From the NCBI RefSeq assembly GCF_000165485.1, contig NC_014623.1:7768893-7832892 (forward strand): a DNA stretch of 64,000 nt, written 5' to 3'. Each line of letters starts with the position of its first letter. The stretch's first letter is position 1. The DNA is from Stigmatella aurantiaca DW4/3-1. GTDB lineage: Bacteria; Myxococcota; Myxococcia; Myxococcales; Myxococcaceae. Shown piece by piece: positions 6,872-15,888 of this stretch. The translations under genes were made by a program, and so were the position numbers. The notes under the pieces were generated by a model. That model was not told where the DNA came from, did no database searches, and saw nothing but the letters and a program-made list of their open reading frames with translations.

Positions 6872-7865
6872 TCGGTGCCCTCTGCTTCTTCTTCTGCTGG
6901 AAACGCCACAGCTGGAGATTCTTCTCGTTCTGCTTCATCGCATCCAGCAGCCGCTCCGCTTCCTGCCGGTCGAGCTCCGCCTGGCTGGCCCCCGCGTCCT
7001 GTCCGGACTGCTCCTGGGCTTCGCCCTCACGGCCCTCGTCGCTGCCGCCGTCGCTCTGCTCGCCTTCCTCTCCCTCCGAGCCCCCGTCGGCCCCACCATC
7101 CTCCCCGCCATCCCCCTGCCCCTCGCCCTGATCGCCCGCGTCCGCACCGGCATCGGAGCCACCATCTCCCCCTGCATCGGCCCCACCATCTCCTCCCGCG
7201 TCGGCCCCGCCATCCCCGCCCCCGTCCGCGCCGCCATCCTGGCCCGCGTCGGAGCCGCCATCCCCGCCGTCCATCCCGCCATCCTCGGGCTTGCCGCCAT
7301 CCCCCTTCTGGCCTCCGTCCTGGCCCGCATCGGGGCGGCCTCCATCGGAGCCGCCATCCTGGCCTCCGTCACCGCCGCCATCGGTGCCCCCATCCTGGCC
7401 GTCCTGTTGAGGCGGCGGAAGGTTGCGCAGCACGACCTCATAGTTGTGCCGGGCCATGGCATCGCCCGGATCCAACTTGAGGGCCCGCCGGTAGGCCTGG
7501 AGCGCCTCCTTGCGCTCGCCCTTGGAGGCGGCGAGGTTGCCCAGGTTGTACCAAGCCTTCTGTTGCAGGTCCGGACGGTTGGACTCCACCACCCGCTGGA
7601 AGGCCGCCTTGGCCTCCTCCGACCGGCCCAACTGCGCCAGCGCGTCTCCCCGGTTGAACTCCACCGCCGGATCTCCCGGCCGCTCTTTTTGGACCGCCTC
7701 GAAGGCCTCCAGCGCCTTCTCGTACTGACGCGCCTCATACGCCGCGCGCCCCTCGGCCACGCGCGGGTGGTCCTTCTCCAAGGGCCCCGCGGCCCACACT
7801 GGACTGGCCAGCCCACCCACCAGGAGCCACACCAGCGCCCGTCCCGCCCGCCCCTGCCGCTTCAC
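6855..7865 (-). CDS. batC: BatC-like TPR protein with an Asp/Gly-rich insert
   Basis: A 336-residue exported protein: signal peptide (LVWLLVGGLASPVWA), TPR repeats at about 35-140 (YEKALEAFEAVQKERPGDPA, AWYNLGNLAASKGERKEAL), then an unusually long Asp/Gly/Ala low-complexity stretch from about 155 to 275, and a short conserved tail (RLLDAMKQNEKNLQLWRFQQ) that is the usual BatC C-terminus. The GTG start at 7865 overlaps the batB stop (GTGA). The DGG-rich insert is far longer than the Gln/Pro-rich linkers usual in BatC. It is acidic and could bind cations, but this is speculation. TPR domain and tail make the family assignment firm. Confidence 0.87.
   Translation of the reverse strand: MKRQGRAGRALVWLLVGGLASPVWAAGPLEKDHPRVAEGRAAYEARQYEKALEAFEAVQKERPGDPAVEFNRGDALAQLGRSEEAKAAFQRVVESNRPDLQQKAWYNLGNLAASKGERKEALQAYRRALKLDPGDAMARHNYEVVLRNLPPPQQDGQDGGTDGGGDGGQDGGSDGGRPDAGQDGGQKGDGGKPEDGGMDGGDGGSDAGQDGGADGGGDGGADAGGDGGADAGGDGGSDAGADAGDQGEGQGDGGEDGGADGGSEGEEGEQSDGGSDEGREGEAQEQSGQDAGASQAELDRQEAERLLDAMKQNEKNLQLWRFQQKKKQRAPNEKDW
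7041..7403 (-). repeat. DGG-repeat low-complexity segment within batC
   Basis: About 120 codons encode a quasi-repetitive chain of DGG, GGD and DAG units (for example DGGADGGGDGGADAGGDGGAD). At DNA level it is a run of near-identical 9-18 bp units such as CATCCCCGCC on the plus strand. It lies between the TPR domain and the conserved C-terminal tail of BatC. Such tracts expand and contract by slippage, so its length is likely to vary between strains. Confidence 0.85.
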
Positions 7866-8920
7866 GACACCCTCCGGCGCGAGGAGGGCAACAGCAGCAT
7901 CCCCGCCACGAGCAGCGCCAGGCCCGGCACCGCGTAGTACTGGAAGCGCTCGTCGTACCGCACCGTCACGCGGCTCTCGAGCTCGCTCTTCTGCATCTTG
8001 TCGATGCGCTCCACCACCTGCCCCATGGCCACGCCGCGCGGCTGGTAGAAGAACGCACCCCCCGTGGCCTCCGCGATGGCCGTCAGCCCGCCCCGGTCCA
8101 GCCGCGTGATGACCGTCTCCCCGCCCGAATCCTTCTTGTAGTCCACGAACTCGCCGCGCCGGTTGAACACGGGGATGGGCTCACCGCTCTCCGAGCCGAC
8201 GCCCACCGCCAGCACCTGCACGCCGCCGTCCTTGAGCGCCTCGGTCGCCTCGCCCACCTCGCCAAAGAGGTCCTCGCCATCCGACAGCAGGACGACGGCG
8301 CGCTCCTTGGCCCCCCGGTCCGCGTTGCTCAGCACCTGGTTGGCCAGCTTCAGCGCCGCGCCGATGTTGCTGCCACCTTGGGGCATCTGCTCGGGGTCCA
8401 CCGCACGCAGGAACAGCTTCACGGCCGAGTAGTCCGAGGTGAGAGGAGACTGAATGAAGGCATCGCCCGCGAAGACGACCAGCCCCACGCGATCTCCCTT
8501 CAGCTCATCCAGCAGCGTGTTCAGCTCCAGCTTGGCCCGCTCCAGGCGGCTGGGCTGCACATCCCGCGCGAGCATGGACTTGGAGGCATCCAGCACCACC
8601 ACCACGTCGATGCCCTTGCGCTTCGTCATCTCGCTCTTGCTGCCGCACTGAGGCTGGGCCAGGGCAACCCCCAGCAGCGCCAGCCCCAGCCCATAGAGGC
8701 TGCCCTGCACCGCCGGGCGCCACTGGGAGACGCCCGGCGCCAGCCGCTCCACCAGCCGCTCCGCCAGCAGCGCCCTCACCCGCGAGCGCCGCCGCAGCGC
8801 CAGCACCAGCGCCAGGGTGCCCAGCAGCAGTCCCACCGCGCACAGCAGCAGGAAGATCGGCTGTGCCAGCCCCGCCTGGTAGCCGAGAATGGTGAAGCGC
8901 CACGGTTCCACATGCGGCAT
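7862..8920 (-). CDS. batB: BatB-like VWA-domain membrane protein
   Basis: A 352-residue protein with two N-terminal membrane helices (FLLLCAVGLLLGTLALVLAL and SLYGLGLALLGVALAQPQ), a von Willebrand A domain with an intact MIDAS motif (VLDASKSM, D-x-S-x-S, near residue 98; T/S and D ligands follow), and a C-terminal helix (YAVPGLALLVAGMLLLPSSR). The TM-TM-VWA-TM layout is that of BatA/BatB. The start is the ATG at 8920, overlapping the batA stop (TGATG); a GTG three bases upstream is the alternative. It probably pairs with BatA on the periplasmic face of the inner membrane. Confidence 0.9.
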   Translation of the reverse strand: MPHVEPWRFTILGYQAGLAQPIFLLLCAVGLLLGTLALVLALRRRSRVRALLAERLVERLAPGVSQWRPAVQGSLYGLGLALLGVALAQPQCGSKSEMTKRKGIDVVVVLDASKSMLARDVQPSRLERAKLELNTLLDELKGDRVGLVVFAGDAFIQSPLTSDYSAVKLFLRAVDPEQMPQGGSNIGAALKLANQVLSNADRGAKERAVVLLSDGEDLFGEVGEATEALKDGGVQVLAVGVGSESGEPIPVFNRRGEFVDYKKDSGGETVITRLDRGGLTAIAEATGGAFFYQPRGVAMGQVVERIDKMQKSELESRVTVRYDERFQYYAVPGLALLVAGMLLLPSSRRRVS

Positions 8921-9930
8921 CACGGAAACACCCTCAGGAAGGTGGCGCGCAGGAGCAGCTCCAGCGCGGCAAGGCCGAAGGCCGCCAGCAAGTACGGATG
9001 GAAGTCCTCACGGTAGGTGGCCGAGGCCCCGCCCTCCATCAGCTTCGAGCGCTCCAGCGAGTCCAACACCTTCTGGAGCCCCTGCTTGAGCCCCTCGGGA
9101 TCCGTGGCGCGGTAGTACTCCCCTCCCGTGCGCGAGGCGATGTCCTGCAAGAGCTCGGGGTTGATGGGGATCTCCGTGTCGCGCCACACGGTGTTGCCAA
9201 AGAGGTCCTGCCCCTGGGGAAAGGGCACCTTGCCGCCCTTGCCCACCAGGATGGTGTAGATGGGGATCTTGAGCGACTCGGCCATGGAGGCGGCATCCAG
9301 CGGGGAGATCTTCCCCGCGTTGTTGTCGCCGTCGGTGATGAGCACCACCACGCGGCTCTTGGCCTCGGAGTCCCTCAGGCGGTTGAGCGAGGTGGCCAAC
9401 GCATCCCCGATGGCGGTGCCGTCCTCCAGCACCCGCGTGCGGATCTGCTTGAGAACCTCCCGCACCACGCCGTAGTCCAACGTCAGCGGGGCCTGCGTGT
9501 AGGCGGCGCCTGCGAAGACCACCAGGCCGATGCGGTCATTGACGCGGTTGGAGATGAACTCGGCGAGCACCTCCTTGGCCACGTGCAGGCGGTTCTGCGG
9601 CCGGAAGTCTCCGGCCTCCATGGAGGTGGACAGGTCCAGCGCCACCACGATGTCGATGCCCTCCACGCTCAGGTCCCGCACCCGCGCATCGCGCGACTGC
9701 GGCCGGGCCAGGGCGATGAGGGCGGCCGCCACGGCCAGGGCCCGCACCACGGGCAGCACGGGCAGCAGGTGCACGCGCAACCCCCGGCCCTGCCGCGCGA
9801 AGACGTGGGCGCCGGAGAAGCGCAGCACGGCGCGCTGGCGGCGCTCCCGCCACGCCTGGACGAGCAGGACGGGAACGAGCAGCAACCCCCAGAGCACCTG
9901 GGGGCTATGGAACGCGAGGTCCAGGGGCAT
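8920..9930 (-). CDS. batA: BatA-like VWA-domain membrane protein
   Basis: A 336-residue VWA protein of the BatA family: two N-terminal membrane helices (VLWGLLLVPVLLVQAW; VVRALAVAAALIALARPQ), the VWA domain with MIDAS D-x-S-x-S in VALDLSTSMEAGD, the family phrase NDRIGLVVFAGAAYTQAPLT, and a C-terminal membrane helix (YLLAAFGLAALELLLRATFL). The ATG at 9930 gives the usual BatA start (MPLDLAFHSPQVLWGL); a longer reading exists in frame but runs into the previous gene. It overlaps the preceding lipoprotein gene by 26 bp. MIDAS proteins bind Mg2+ and partner proteins; MoxR ATPases are thought to act on such VWA partners. Confidence 0.92.
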   Translation of the reverse strand: MPLDLAFHSPQVLWGLLLVPVLLVQAWRERRQRAVLRFSGAHVFARQGRGLRVHLLPVLPVVRALAVAAALIALARPQSRDARVRDLSVEGIDIVVALDLSTSMEAGDFRPQNRLHVAKEVLAEFISNRVNDRIGLVVFAGAAYTQAPLTLDYGVVREVLKQIRTRVLEDGTAIGDALATSLNRLRDSEAKSRVVVLITDGDNNAGKISPLDAASMAESLKIPIYTILVGKGGKVPFPQGQDLFGNTVWRDTEIPINPELLQDIASRTGGEYYRATDPEGLKQGLQKVLDSLERSKLMEGGASATYREDFHPYLLAAFGLAALELLLRATFLRVFP

Positions 9931-10957
9931 GTGCGGAGGGTTCAGAAGGAGGGGGCGCCGGAGGGGAATACGTCTTCTCGACCAGCTCGTAGCCAAACGC
10001 GAGCGAGGCCTCGCACGACTCCGGGGGCGCCTCGGCCCGGGCGTACTTCACCATGTCCGACTCGGAGACGAAGCGCATCAGCTTGTCCTCGGGCAGACCG
10101 GGCGTGTGCAGCTTGCGCAGCGAGGCAAACAGCTCGGGACTGGTGCACTCGAGCGCCTCGAAGCCATAGCGCTCGCCCAGGTAGCCCCGGACGATCTCGG
10201 AGAGACGGAAGTAGAAGTCCTTCGCGTGGCCACGGCCATGCAGGTTCTCGGCCTTGAGGGTGTCCAGCGCCTGGCGGGTGCGGACATCCAGGGGCGCCAA
10301 CGGCTTCGAGGCCACCGCGCGCTCGCGGGGACGGCGCAACCACTTCATCCCGGCGAAGACCAGCAAGCCCGCCGCGAGCAGCCCCAGCAGCACCCACACC
10401 AGGAGCCAGGAGCGGATGGGAATCTCGGTGGGCGGCTGATAGTCGAGCAGCTCCGCGCCTTCCGAGTCCGCGCTCTGCGGCAGCGTGGGGGCCACCTCCA
10501 CCTCCAAGCCCTGCACCTCGACGATCTGGTTGGCCGCCGGGGCGTACAGCTCGAAGCGGAGCGCGGGCAGCTTGACCGTCCCCAGCGAGAAGGCGGACAG
10601 CTTCACCCGGAAGGTGGTGGTGGAGCGCTCGGGCCCATCCTGGCGCTGGCGCGTCTGCTCCAGCACCTCGAACTCTTCCAGTTCCTTGGGCATGGCCAGC
10701 TCGAAGCGCTGGTCCTTGGCGTGGGTGAAGACGAGTTCGTAGGTGAACGTCTCGCCCAGCATCACCTTCGCGGGCAGGACGCGCCCGGCCACGTCCCAGG
10801 GCGCCAGCTCCGCGCCCACGCCCCCATCCCGGGCACCGCCCCCCTCCACCACCTCGGCGGTGAGGGGCTGAAGATCCGAGCCCTGCTCGAGGCCCGTGGA
10901 GCGGCCACAGGCGGCCAGCCCTCCGAGCAGCAGCACGAAGACGAGGAGCCGGCTCAT
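9905..10957 (-). CDS. Bat-operon lipoprotein with membrane-anchored cytoplasmic domain
   Basis: A 350-residue predicted lipoprotein (lipobox LLGGLAAC, Cys17) encoded between the DUF58 gene and batA, the position usually held by a DUF4381-type gene. It has a periplasmic beta-rich region resembling a BatD repeat (VMLGETFTYELVFTHAKDQRF), one transmembrane helix near 205-225 (WLLVWVLLGLLAAGLLVFAG), and a cytoplasmic helical domain resembling the BatD/DUF4381 tail (DFYFRLSEIVRGYLGERYGF). It looks like a short BatD relative carrying a lipid anchor. Overlaps at both ends (ATGA with DUF58, 26 bp with batA) show it belongs to the operon. Its exact role is unknown. Confidence 0.78.
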   Translation of the reverse strand: MSRLLVFVLLLGGLAACGRSTGLEQGSDLQPLTAEVVEGGGARDGGVGAELAPWDVAGRVLPAKVMLGETFTYELVFTHAKDQRFELAMPKELEEFEVLEQTRQRQDGPERSTTTFRVKLSAFSLGTVKLPALRFELYAPAANQIVEVQGLEVEVAPTLPQSADSEGAELLDYQPPTEIPIRSWLLVWVLLGLLAAGLLVFAGMKWLRRPRERAVASKPLAPLDVRTRQALDTLKAENLHGRGHAKDFYFRLSEIVRGYLGERYGFEALECTSPELFASLRKLHTPGLPEDKLMRFVSESDMVKYARAEAPPESCEASLAFGYELVEKTYSPPAPPPSEPSAHAPGPRVP

Positions 10958-11835
10958 GCCGCCAGCCTCCGGGCCCGGGCGCGGAAGAACTGCGCGAGCG
11001 CCTTGCCATGGTCATTGCCGCCGCGCAGCTCCACGTGGTCCAGCTCCAGCTTCTTGAACAGGCGCTGCCGCTCCAGGCGCTGCGCGTTCATGGCACGGGC
11101 GAACCGGCCCCGCACCCGGGGGTCGGCCGTGTCCACCACGAAGCGCTCGCCCGTCTCGGGGTCCTCCATCTCCACCAGGCCCAGCTTGGGAAACTCCACC
11201 TCCAGGGGATCGGCGATGACGACGGGCACCAGGTCGTGCTTGCGGCCCACCAGCCGCAGCGGCTTCTCGTAGTCGCTCGCCAGGAAGTCGGAGATGAGGA
11301 ACGTCACCGCCTTCCGCTTGGCCACCTGGCGCAGGTACATGAGGCCCGCGCCCAGGTCGGTTCCCTTGCCCTGGGGCTTGAAGGTGAGGATGTCGCTGAT
11401 GAGCCGCAGCACGTGCGAGCGGCCCTTCCGAGGCGGCACCACCTTCTCCACCCGGTCCGAGAACAGGATGAGCCCCACCCGGTCGTTGTTGGCGATGGCC
11501 GAGAAGGCAATCTGCGCGGCCGCCTCGGCGGCGATCTCCGACTTGCTGCGCTCGTGGGAGCCGAACTCCTTCGAGGCCGATACGTCCACCAGCAGCATCA
11601 CCGTCAGCTCGCGCTCCTCGGTGAAGACCTTGACGTAGGCCTCGTTCATGCGCGCGGTGACGTTCCAGTCGATGATGCGAATCTCATCACCGGGCTGGTA
11701 CTGGCGCACCTCGGAGAAAGCCATGCCCCGGCCCTTGAAGACCGAGTGGTATTGGCCCGCCAGCATGTCCGAGACCACCTTGCGGGTCCGGATCTCCAGC
11801 TTGCGGATGCGGCGGATGAGGTCCTTCGGGAGCAC
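10954..11835 (-). CDS. DUF58 protein with VWA-like fold, MoxR partner
   Basis: A 293-residue DUF58 protein. The hallmark motif GRGMAFSEVRQYQPGDEIR followed by IIDWNVTAR is present at about 36-62, and a MIDAS-like D-x-S-x-S (LLVDVSASKE) opens the VWA-like domain near 82. No membrane helix is visible. DUF58 proteins almost always sit directly after MoxR ATPases and are regarded as their VWA-type partners. The GTG start at 11835 lies 30 bp after the moxR stop. The downstream overlap is 4 bp (ATGA). Confidence 0.9.
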   Translation of the reverse strand: MLPKDLIRRIRKLEIRTRKVVSDMLAGQYHSVFKGRGMAFSEVRQYQPGDEIRIIDWNVTARMNEAYVKVFTEERELTVMLLVDVSASKEFGSHERSKSEIAAEAAAQIAFSAIANNDRVGLILFSDRVEKVVPPRKGRSHVLRLISDILTFKPQGKGTDLGAGLMYLRQVAKRKAVTFLISDFLASDYEKPLRLVGRKHDLVPVVIADPLEVEFPKLGLVEMEDPETGERFVVDTADPRVRGRFARAMNAQRLERQRLFKKLELDHVELRGGNDHGKALAQFFRARARRLAA

Positions 11836-11865
11836 GGGGCGCTCGGGGGTTCGGCCTGGCAGGCG

Positions 11866-12855
<990 letters not shown>

Positions 12856-12972
12856 GTCCCCTCTATGGGCCTCAAACGGCCGGCCAGCCTAGGGTTTCCA
12901 GGGCATCCGGCTCAACACCGCAGAAGGGGGGACATTCCGATAACGTGTGTGCCCCCTCCCGCTGGAGTCCCC
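12856..12972. promoter_or_regulatory. Divergent promoter region, Bat operon / hydrolase
   Basis: A 117-bp spacer between two divergent genes. On the minus strand TTGAGC, a 17-bp spacer and CTAGGC (about 12886-12914) resemble a sigma-70 promoter for the Bat operon, followed by AGAGGGGAC as ribosome site. On the plus strand only a ribosome site (GGAG before the ATG at 12973) is clear. The match is moderate and unproven. Confidence 0.35.
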
Positions 12973-13902
12973 ATGCCCTTGACGCCCGGCCCCATCGAGT
13001 CGCACCTGCTCGGGCAGCTCGCCCCGATGGTGGCGTCGCGCTCGCACTGGCTCCCCGGGGGCGGTTCGATCCGGGTGCTGGAAGGCGGCAGTGGCCCCCC
13101 CGTCGTGCTGCTGCACGGGCGCGGCCACGCCTCGCCCATGTGGTTCTCGTACCTCACGGTGCTGGCGCGGGGCCGGACGGTGCTGGCCGTGGACCTGCCG
13201 GGCTTTGGCCTCTCCTCTTTCCCCGAGATGCGCCTGCGCGGGGGCGAGAAGGGGGTGCGCTTCTTCACCGAGCCCGTGGAGGAGCTGCTCCAGACGCTCG
13301 CCCCCGGGCCGATGGCCCTCGTGGGCCACTCGCTCGGGGGGCTGGTGGCGCTGGAGCTCACCCTGCGCGGCAAGGTTCCCGTGGAGCGGCTGGTGCTCAT
13401 CGACGCCATGGGGCTGGGCCCCGGGATGGCGCCGCAGGCCCGCCTCTTTTTCCGGGCGGGGCCCGAGCGGCTGGCCCGAACCCTGGGAGCCCCGCTCTTC
13501 GAGCGGCTCAACCCGCCGCCGGAGACGCCGCTGGGCCGCCGGTTGGGGATGCTCAGCTACGAACTGCTGGCCGTGCCCGAGGGCCGTGCCCAGGCCACCC
13601 GGGCCTTCAACACCCTGGTACCCCTGGTGGGCAGCGTGTTCCACCGGCGGGAGCACCTCGCCTCCCTGCGCCAGCCCGTGCTGCTCGTCTGGGGAGAGCG
13701 CGAGGAGACGCTGCCCGTCTCCGTGGCGGTGGAGGCGGCGAAGCGGATTCCCGAGGTCCGGCTGGTCCGGGTGATGGCTGGGCACAGTCCCCACCTGGAA
13801 CGGCCCGAGGTGGTGCTTCCCGCGCTCAAGGCCTTTCTGGGCGACGCTCCGTCTGCTGCCACGGGGCCCGCCACCGCACCGAAAGGGGCTCAAGGGGAGT
13901 GA
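12973..13902 (+). CDS. Alpha/beta-hydrolase fold protein
   Basis: A 309-residue cytoplasmic alpha/beta hydrolase. Oxyanion-hole segment VVLLHGRGH (about 41-49), nucleophile elbow GHSLGG (Ser about 118), and the catalytic His in MAGHSPHLERPE (about 278). The usual acid position, normally WGxxDxxxP, reads WGEREETLP, so a Glu rather than Asp may complete the triad. The substrate cannot be told: the family includes esterases, haloalkane dehalogenases, epoxide hydrolases and C-C hydrolases. It is a single gene followed by a hairpin. The ATG at 12973 has GGAG upstream. Confidence 0.85.
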   Translation: MPLTPGPIESHLLGQLAPMVASRSHWLPGGGSIRVLEGGSGPPVVLLHGRGHASPMWFSYLTVLARGRTVLAVDLPGFGLSSFPEMRLRGGEKGVRFFTEPVEELLQTLAPGPMALVGHSLGGLVALELTLRGKVPVERLVLIDAMGLGPGMAPQARLFFRAGPERLARTLGAPLFERLNPPPETPLGRRLGMLSYELLAVPEGRAQATRAFNTLVPLVGSVFHRREHLASLRQPVLLVWGEREETLPVSVAVEAAKRIPEVRLVRVMAGHSPHLERPEVVLPALKAFLGDAPSAATGPATAPKGAQGE

Positions 13903-13911
13903 GGAGACCTG

Positions 13912-13957
13912 GAAAAAAAGAGAAAGCGCGGAAGGAGCGGCCCCTCCTTCCGCGCTT
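13912..13957 (-). terminator. Rho-independent terminator (minus strand) with 14-bp perfect stem
   Basis: A perfect 14-bp inverted repeat (13924-13937 and 13944-13957, AAGCGCGGAAGGAG) with a 6-nt loop. Read on the minus strand, it is followed by TCTC and seven T residues, a classic intrinsic terminator for the methyltransferase transcript. On the plus strand it lies 21 bp after the hydrolase stop and can still act as a hairpin, but the T tract is missing on that side. Confidence 0.8.
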
Positions 13958-13975
13958 CATCCCCCCCAAGTCTGC

Positions 13976-14150
13976 GTGCACCCTTGATTCGGGTACGGAA
14001 GGACTTAATTGCACGGGCCATGCCACCCCCAAACACGGGGTTTTTCATGCCGAAACGGGGTTTTGAAACACCTTTGGAAGGGGAACCGCTTCCGTATCGG
14101 ACGCAAGCGCGTCCAGACGGGACGCATGCGTCCAGATGGGACGCAGCGCT
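13976..14150. repeat. Short direct repeats and palindromes downstream of the methyltransferase
   Basis: No gene is visible here. Two motifs recur. First, ACGGGG followed by a T tract occurs twice (about 14035-14045 and 14055-14064). Second, a roughly 20-bp unit containing GACGC, a short spacer, GCGTCCAGA occurs at 14100-14118 and 14121-14137, with a third partial copy (GACGCAGCG) at 14140. The middle unit contains the perfect 12-bp palindrome GACGCATGCGTC. It lies in what would be the 3' untranslated part of the minus-strand transcript. Confidence 0.6.
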
Positions 14151-14933
14151 TCACACCCCTTGGAGGACAAAGAGGCGGTCCAGCCGCAGGCTGTCGCGTC
14201 CGAGCGGGGCCTCCAGACGGTAGTCGAAGTCATACATGGCGAGAACCCGCATTCCCGCAGAGCGAAAGAGGCGCCGGACCTGGGTCAAATCATACGTCCG
14301 GAAGTACCACTCTGTCTCGATGAGCAGGTCTTTGTCCGCACCCGTGATGCGGAGGCGGTTGCGCATGGGCGAGCGGCGGAGGCGGCGCTCGGGGAGCCCC
14401 TCGCGGGTGTTGCAGACGACGGTGTCCTGGCCCACGTGCCCCACCCAGCGCTCGCGCTCGGGGGTGGTGCGCGCATAGTCGGTGAGGTGGAAGCCGAGCA
14501 CGTACACGCCCCCGGGCTTCAGCAGGCGCCGGGTGGACTCCAGGTGGGCGCGGGCCGCCGCCTCGCTGTCCAGGTAGCGGAAGGTGGACACGAGGTTGAA
14601 GGCCAGGTCCACCTGGCCCTGGATCGAGGGCTCGGCGAAGGACTCCATCCGCGAGTGGTAGAGCTGGACGCGGCGCCGCCAGGAGGGTTTCAGCCGGCGG
14701 CGCGCATGGGCGAGCATCGGCTCGGAGATGTCATAGCCCACCACGTCCAGGCCCCGGCGCGCCGCCTCGGCCACGAGGCGCCCGGCCCCACACGCGGGCT
14801 CGAGCAGCAGCGAGCCCCCGGTGCCGTGGTGCTGGTGGACTTGCAGGAGGAAGTCCATCTCCTTGGCGGTATCGGTGCCAAAGATGGCCTCGTAATACTC
14901 GGGGTGGTCGTACCAGTCGGAGCGTCGTTCCAT
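14151..14933 (-). CDS. Class I SAM-dependent methyltransferase
   Basis: A 260-residue class I methyltransferase. Motif I for S-adenosylmethionine reads LLEPACGAGRLV (about 43-54), followed by the acidic loop VVGYDISEPML (about 65-75) and motif IV region GQVDLAFNLVSTFRYL. It starts with DWYDHPEYYEAIFGTDTAKE, a phrase seen in small-molecule methyltransferases whose substrate I cannot name. The ATG at 14933 is preceded by a GGGAGGG site. Before the insertion sequence arrived the gene lay 17 bp behind the ZIP transporter stop, so the two were probably co-transcribed. The terminator at 13912 lies about 190 bp downstream. Confidence 0.85.
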   Translation of the reverse strand: MERRSDWYDHPEYYEAIFGTDTAKEMDFLLQVHQHHGTGGSLLLEPACGAGRLVAEAARRGLDVVGYDISEPMLAHARRRLKPSWRRRVQLYHSRMESFAEPSIQGQVDLAFNLVSTFRYLDSEAAARAHLESTRRLLKPGGVYVLGFHLTDYARTTPERERWVGHVGQDTVVCNTREGLPERRLRRSPMRNRLRITGADKDLLIETEWYFRTYDLTQVRRLFRSAGMRVLAMYDFDYRLEAPLGRDSLRLDRLFVLQGV

Positions 14934-14953
14934 GGATGGGAGGCCCTCCCTCA

Positions 14954-15885
14954 GAGCGCGTGGAAAAATTACGACTCCAGCAGGCGCTCGTAGATGAGGC
15001 AGAGAGCCAGGTCAGCAAGAGCCTTGTAGGTTGCAACCGAGTGCTCCTCCCGGATCTCCAGCTTTCGGAACTGATGGAGCCAAGAGAGCGTGCGTTCAAC
15101 GACTGAGCGTTTCCTGCCCAAACCACTTCCATGAGCAGTTCGTCGCCGGGCGATATAGGGCTCAATATGCCGTTTCTTCAACTGCAGTCGGTGGGAGTCG
15201 GAATCATAGCCCCGATCTGCGTAGAGTTTCTGCGGCTTCTGTTTGGGGCTGCCCCGCTTTCCGCGGACACGGGGAAGCTCATCCACCAAGGGGAGAAGTT
15301 GGGTGATGTCATTCCTGTTTGCCCCGGTGAGAGTCACGGCAAGGGGTGTCCCCATGGCATCGGTGATAACGTGATGCTTGGTGCCAAGCTTTCTTCGGTC
15401 AACGGGGCTGGGGCCGGTTTTTCGGCCTCCGCTGGGGGCGCGTACGGAACTGCTATCAACAACTGCATGCGTCCAATGGAGTCGCCCCTTGCTTCTCAGT
15501 TCCGCCAAGAGAAGTTGGCTCAATCGCTTCCAAACACCCGCCCGATGCCACCTCAACAACCAGAGACGGCAAGTATAACCCGAGGGGAAAGCACCGGTGG
15601 CAGGCAATGCGCGCCAGGGAACGCCTGTTCGCAACACGAACACGATGCCGCTGAAGATCCGGCGAGGGTCGGTCCTCTTGCGCCCAGCGAATTGCACGTG
15701 GCGATCCTTTCTTCGAGGCTTCGGCAGCAGCGGTTCGAGTTTTCGCCACAGTTCATCTGACACCCAGGGTTCAGCCATGGAAGTCCCTCCCTCTCTCGGG
15801 CGGACTCACACCTATGCACTGCGACATCAACCCCCAACGACCGTCACGACGCTGACAGAATCCGGGTTAATTTTTCCACGCGCTC
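14954..15885 (-). mobile_element. IS5-family insertion sequence, 932 bp, intact
   Basis: An intact element bounded by perfect 18-bp terminal inverted repeats (GAGCGCGTGGAAAAATTA at 14954-14971, its complement at 15868-15885) and flanked by a 3-bp direct repeat TCA (14951-14953 and 15886-15888). The size, the single transposase gene and the TNA-type target duplication fit the IS5-family subgroups that duplicate TNA (such as IS427, IS1031 and ISL2). The right-hand TCA is the stop codon (TGA on the minus strand) of the ZIP transporter, so the element landed exactly at the gene end. Perfect repeats and an unbroken transposase suggest recent arrival. Confidence 0.95.
14969..15778 (-). CDS. IS5-family DDE transposase
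   Basis: A 269-residue transposase. The N-terminal DUF4096-type domain (MAEPWVSDELWRKLEPLLP, then FSGIVFVLRTGVPWRALP) is that of IS5-family enzymes. The DDE catalytic triad is present: Asp in HAVVDSSSVRA, Asp in LYADRGYDSD and Glu in SVVERTLSWLHQFRKL. The stop codon TAA lies inside the left inverted repeat, so the gene fills nearly the whole element. No programmed frameshift is needed. It lies in the same direction as its neighbours, so read-through from ZIP could transcribe it. Confidence 0.95.
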   Translation of the reverse strand: MAEPWVSDELWRKLEPLLPKPRRKDRHVQFAGRKRTDPRRIFSGIVFVLRTGVPWRALPATGAFPSGYTCRLWLLRWHRAGVWKRLSQLLLAELRSKGRLHWTHAVVDSSSVRAPSGGRKTGPSPVDRRKLGTKHHVITDAMGTPLAVTLTGANRNDITQLLPLVDELPRVRGKRGSPKQKPQKLYADRGYDSDSHRLQLKKRHIEPYIARRRTAHGSGLGRKRSVVERTLSWLHQFRKLEIREEHSVATYKALADLALCLIYERLLES

Positions 15886-15888
15886 TCA
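15868..15888. repeat. Right inverted repeat and TCA target duplication of the IS
   Basis: The right inverted repeat (15868-15885) matches the left one at all 18 positions. The adjacent TCA at 15886-15888 duplicates 14951-14953. Read on the minus strand this TCA is the TGA stop of the ZIP gene. Confidence 0.93.
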
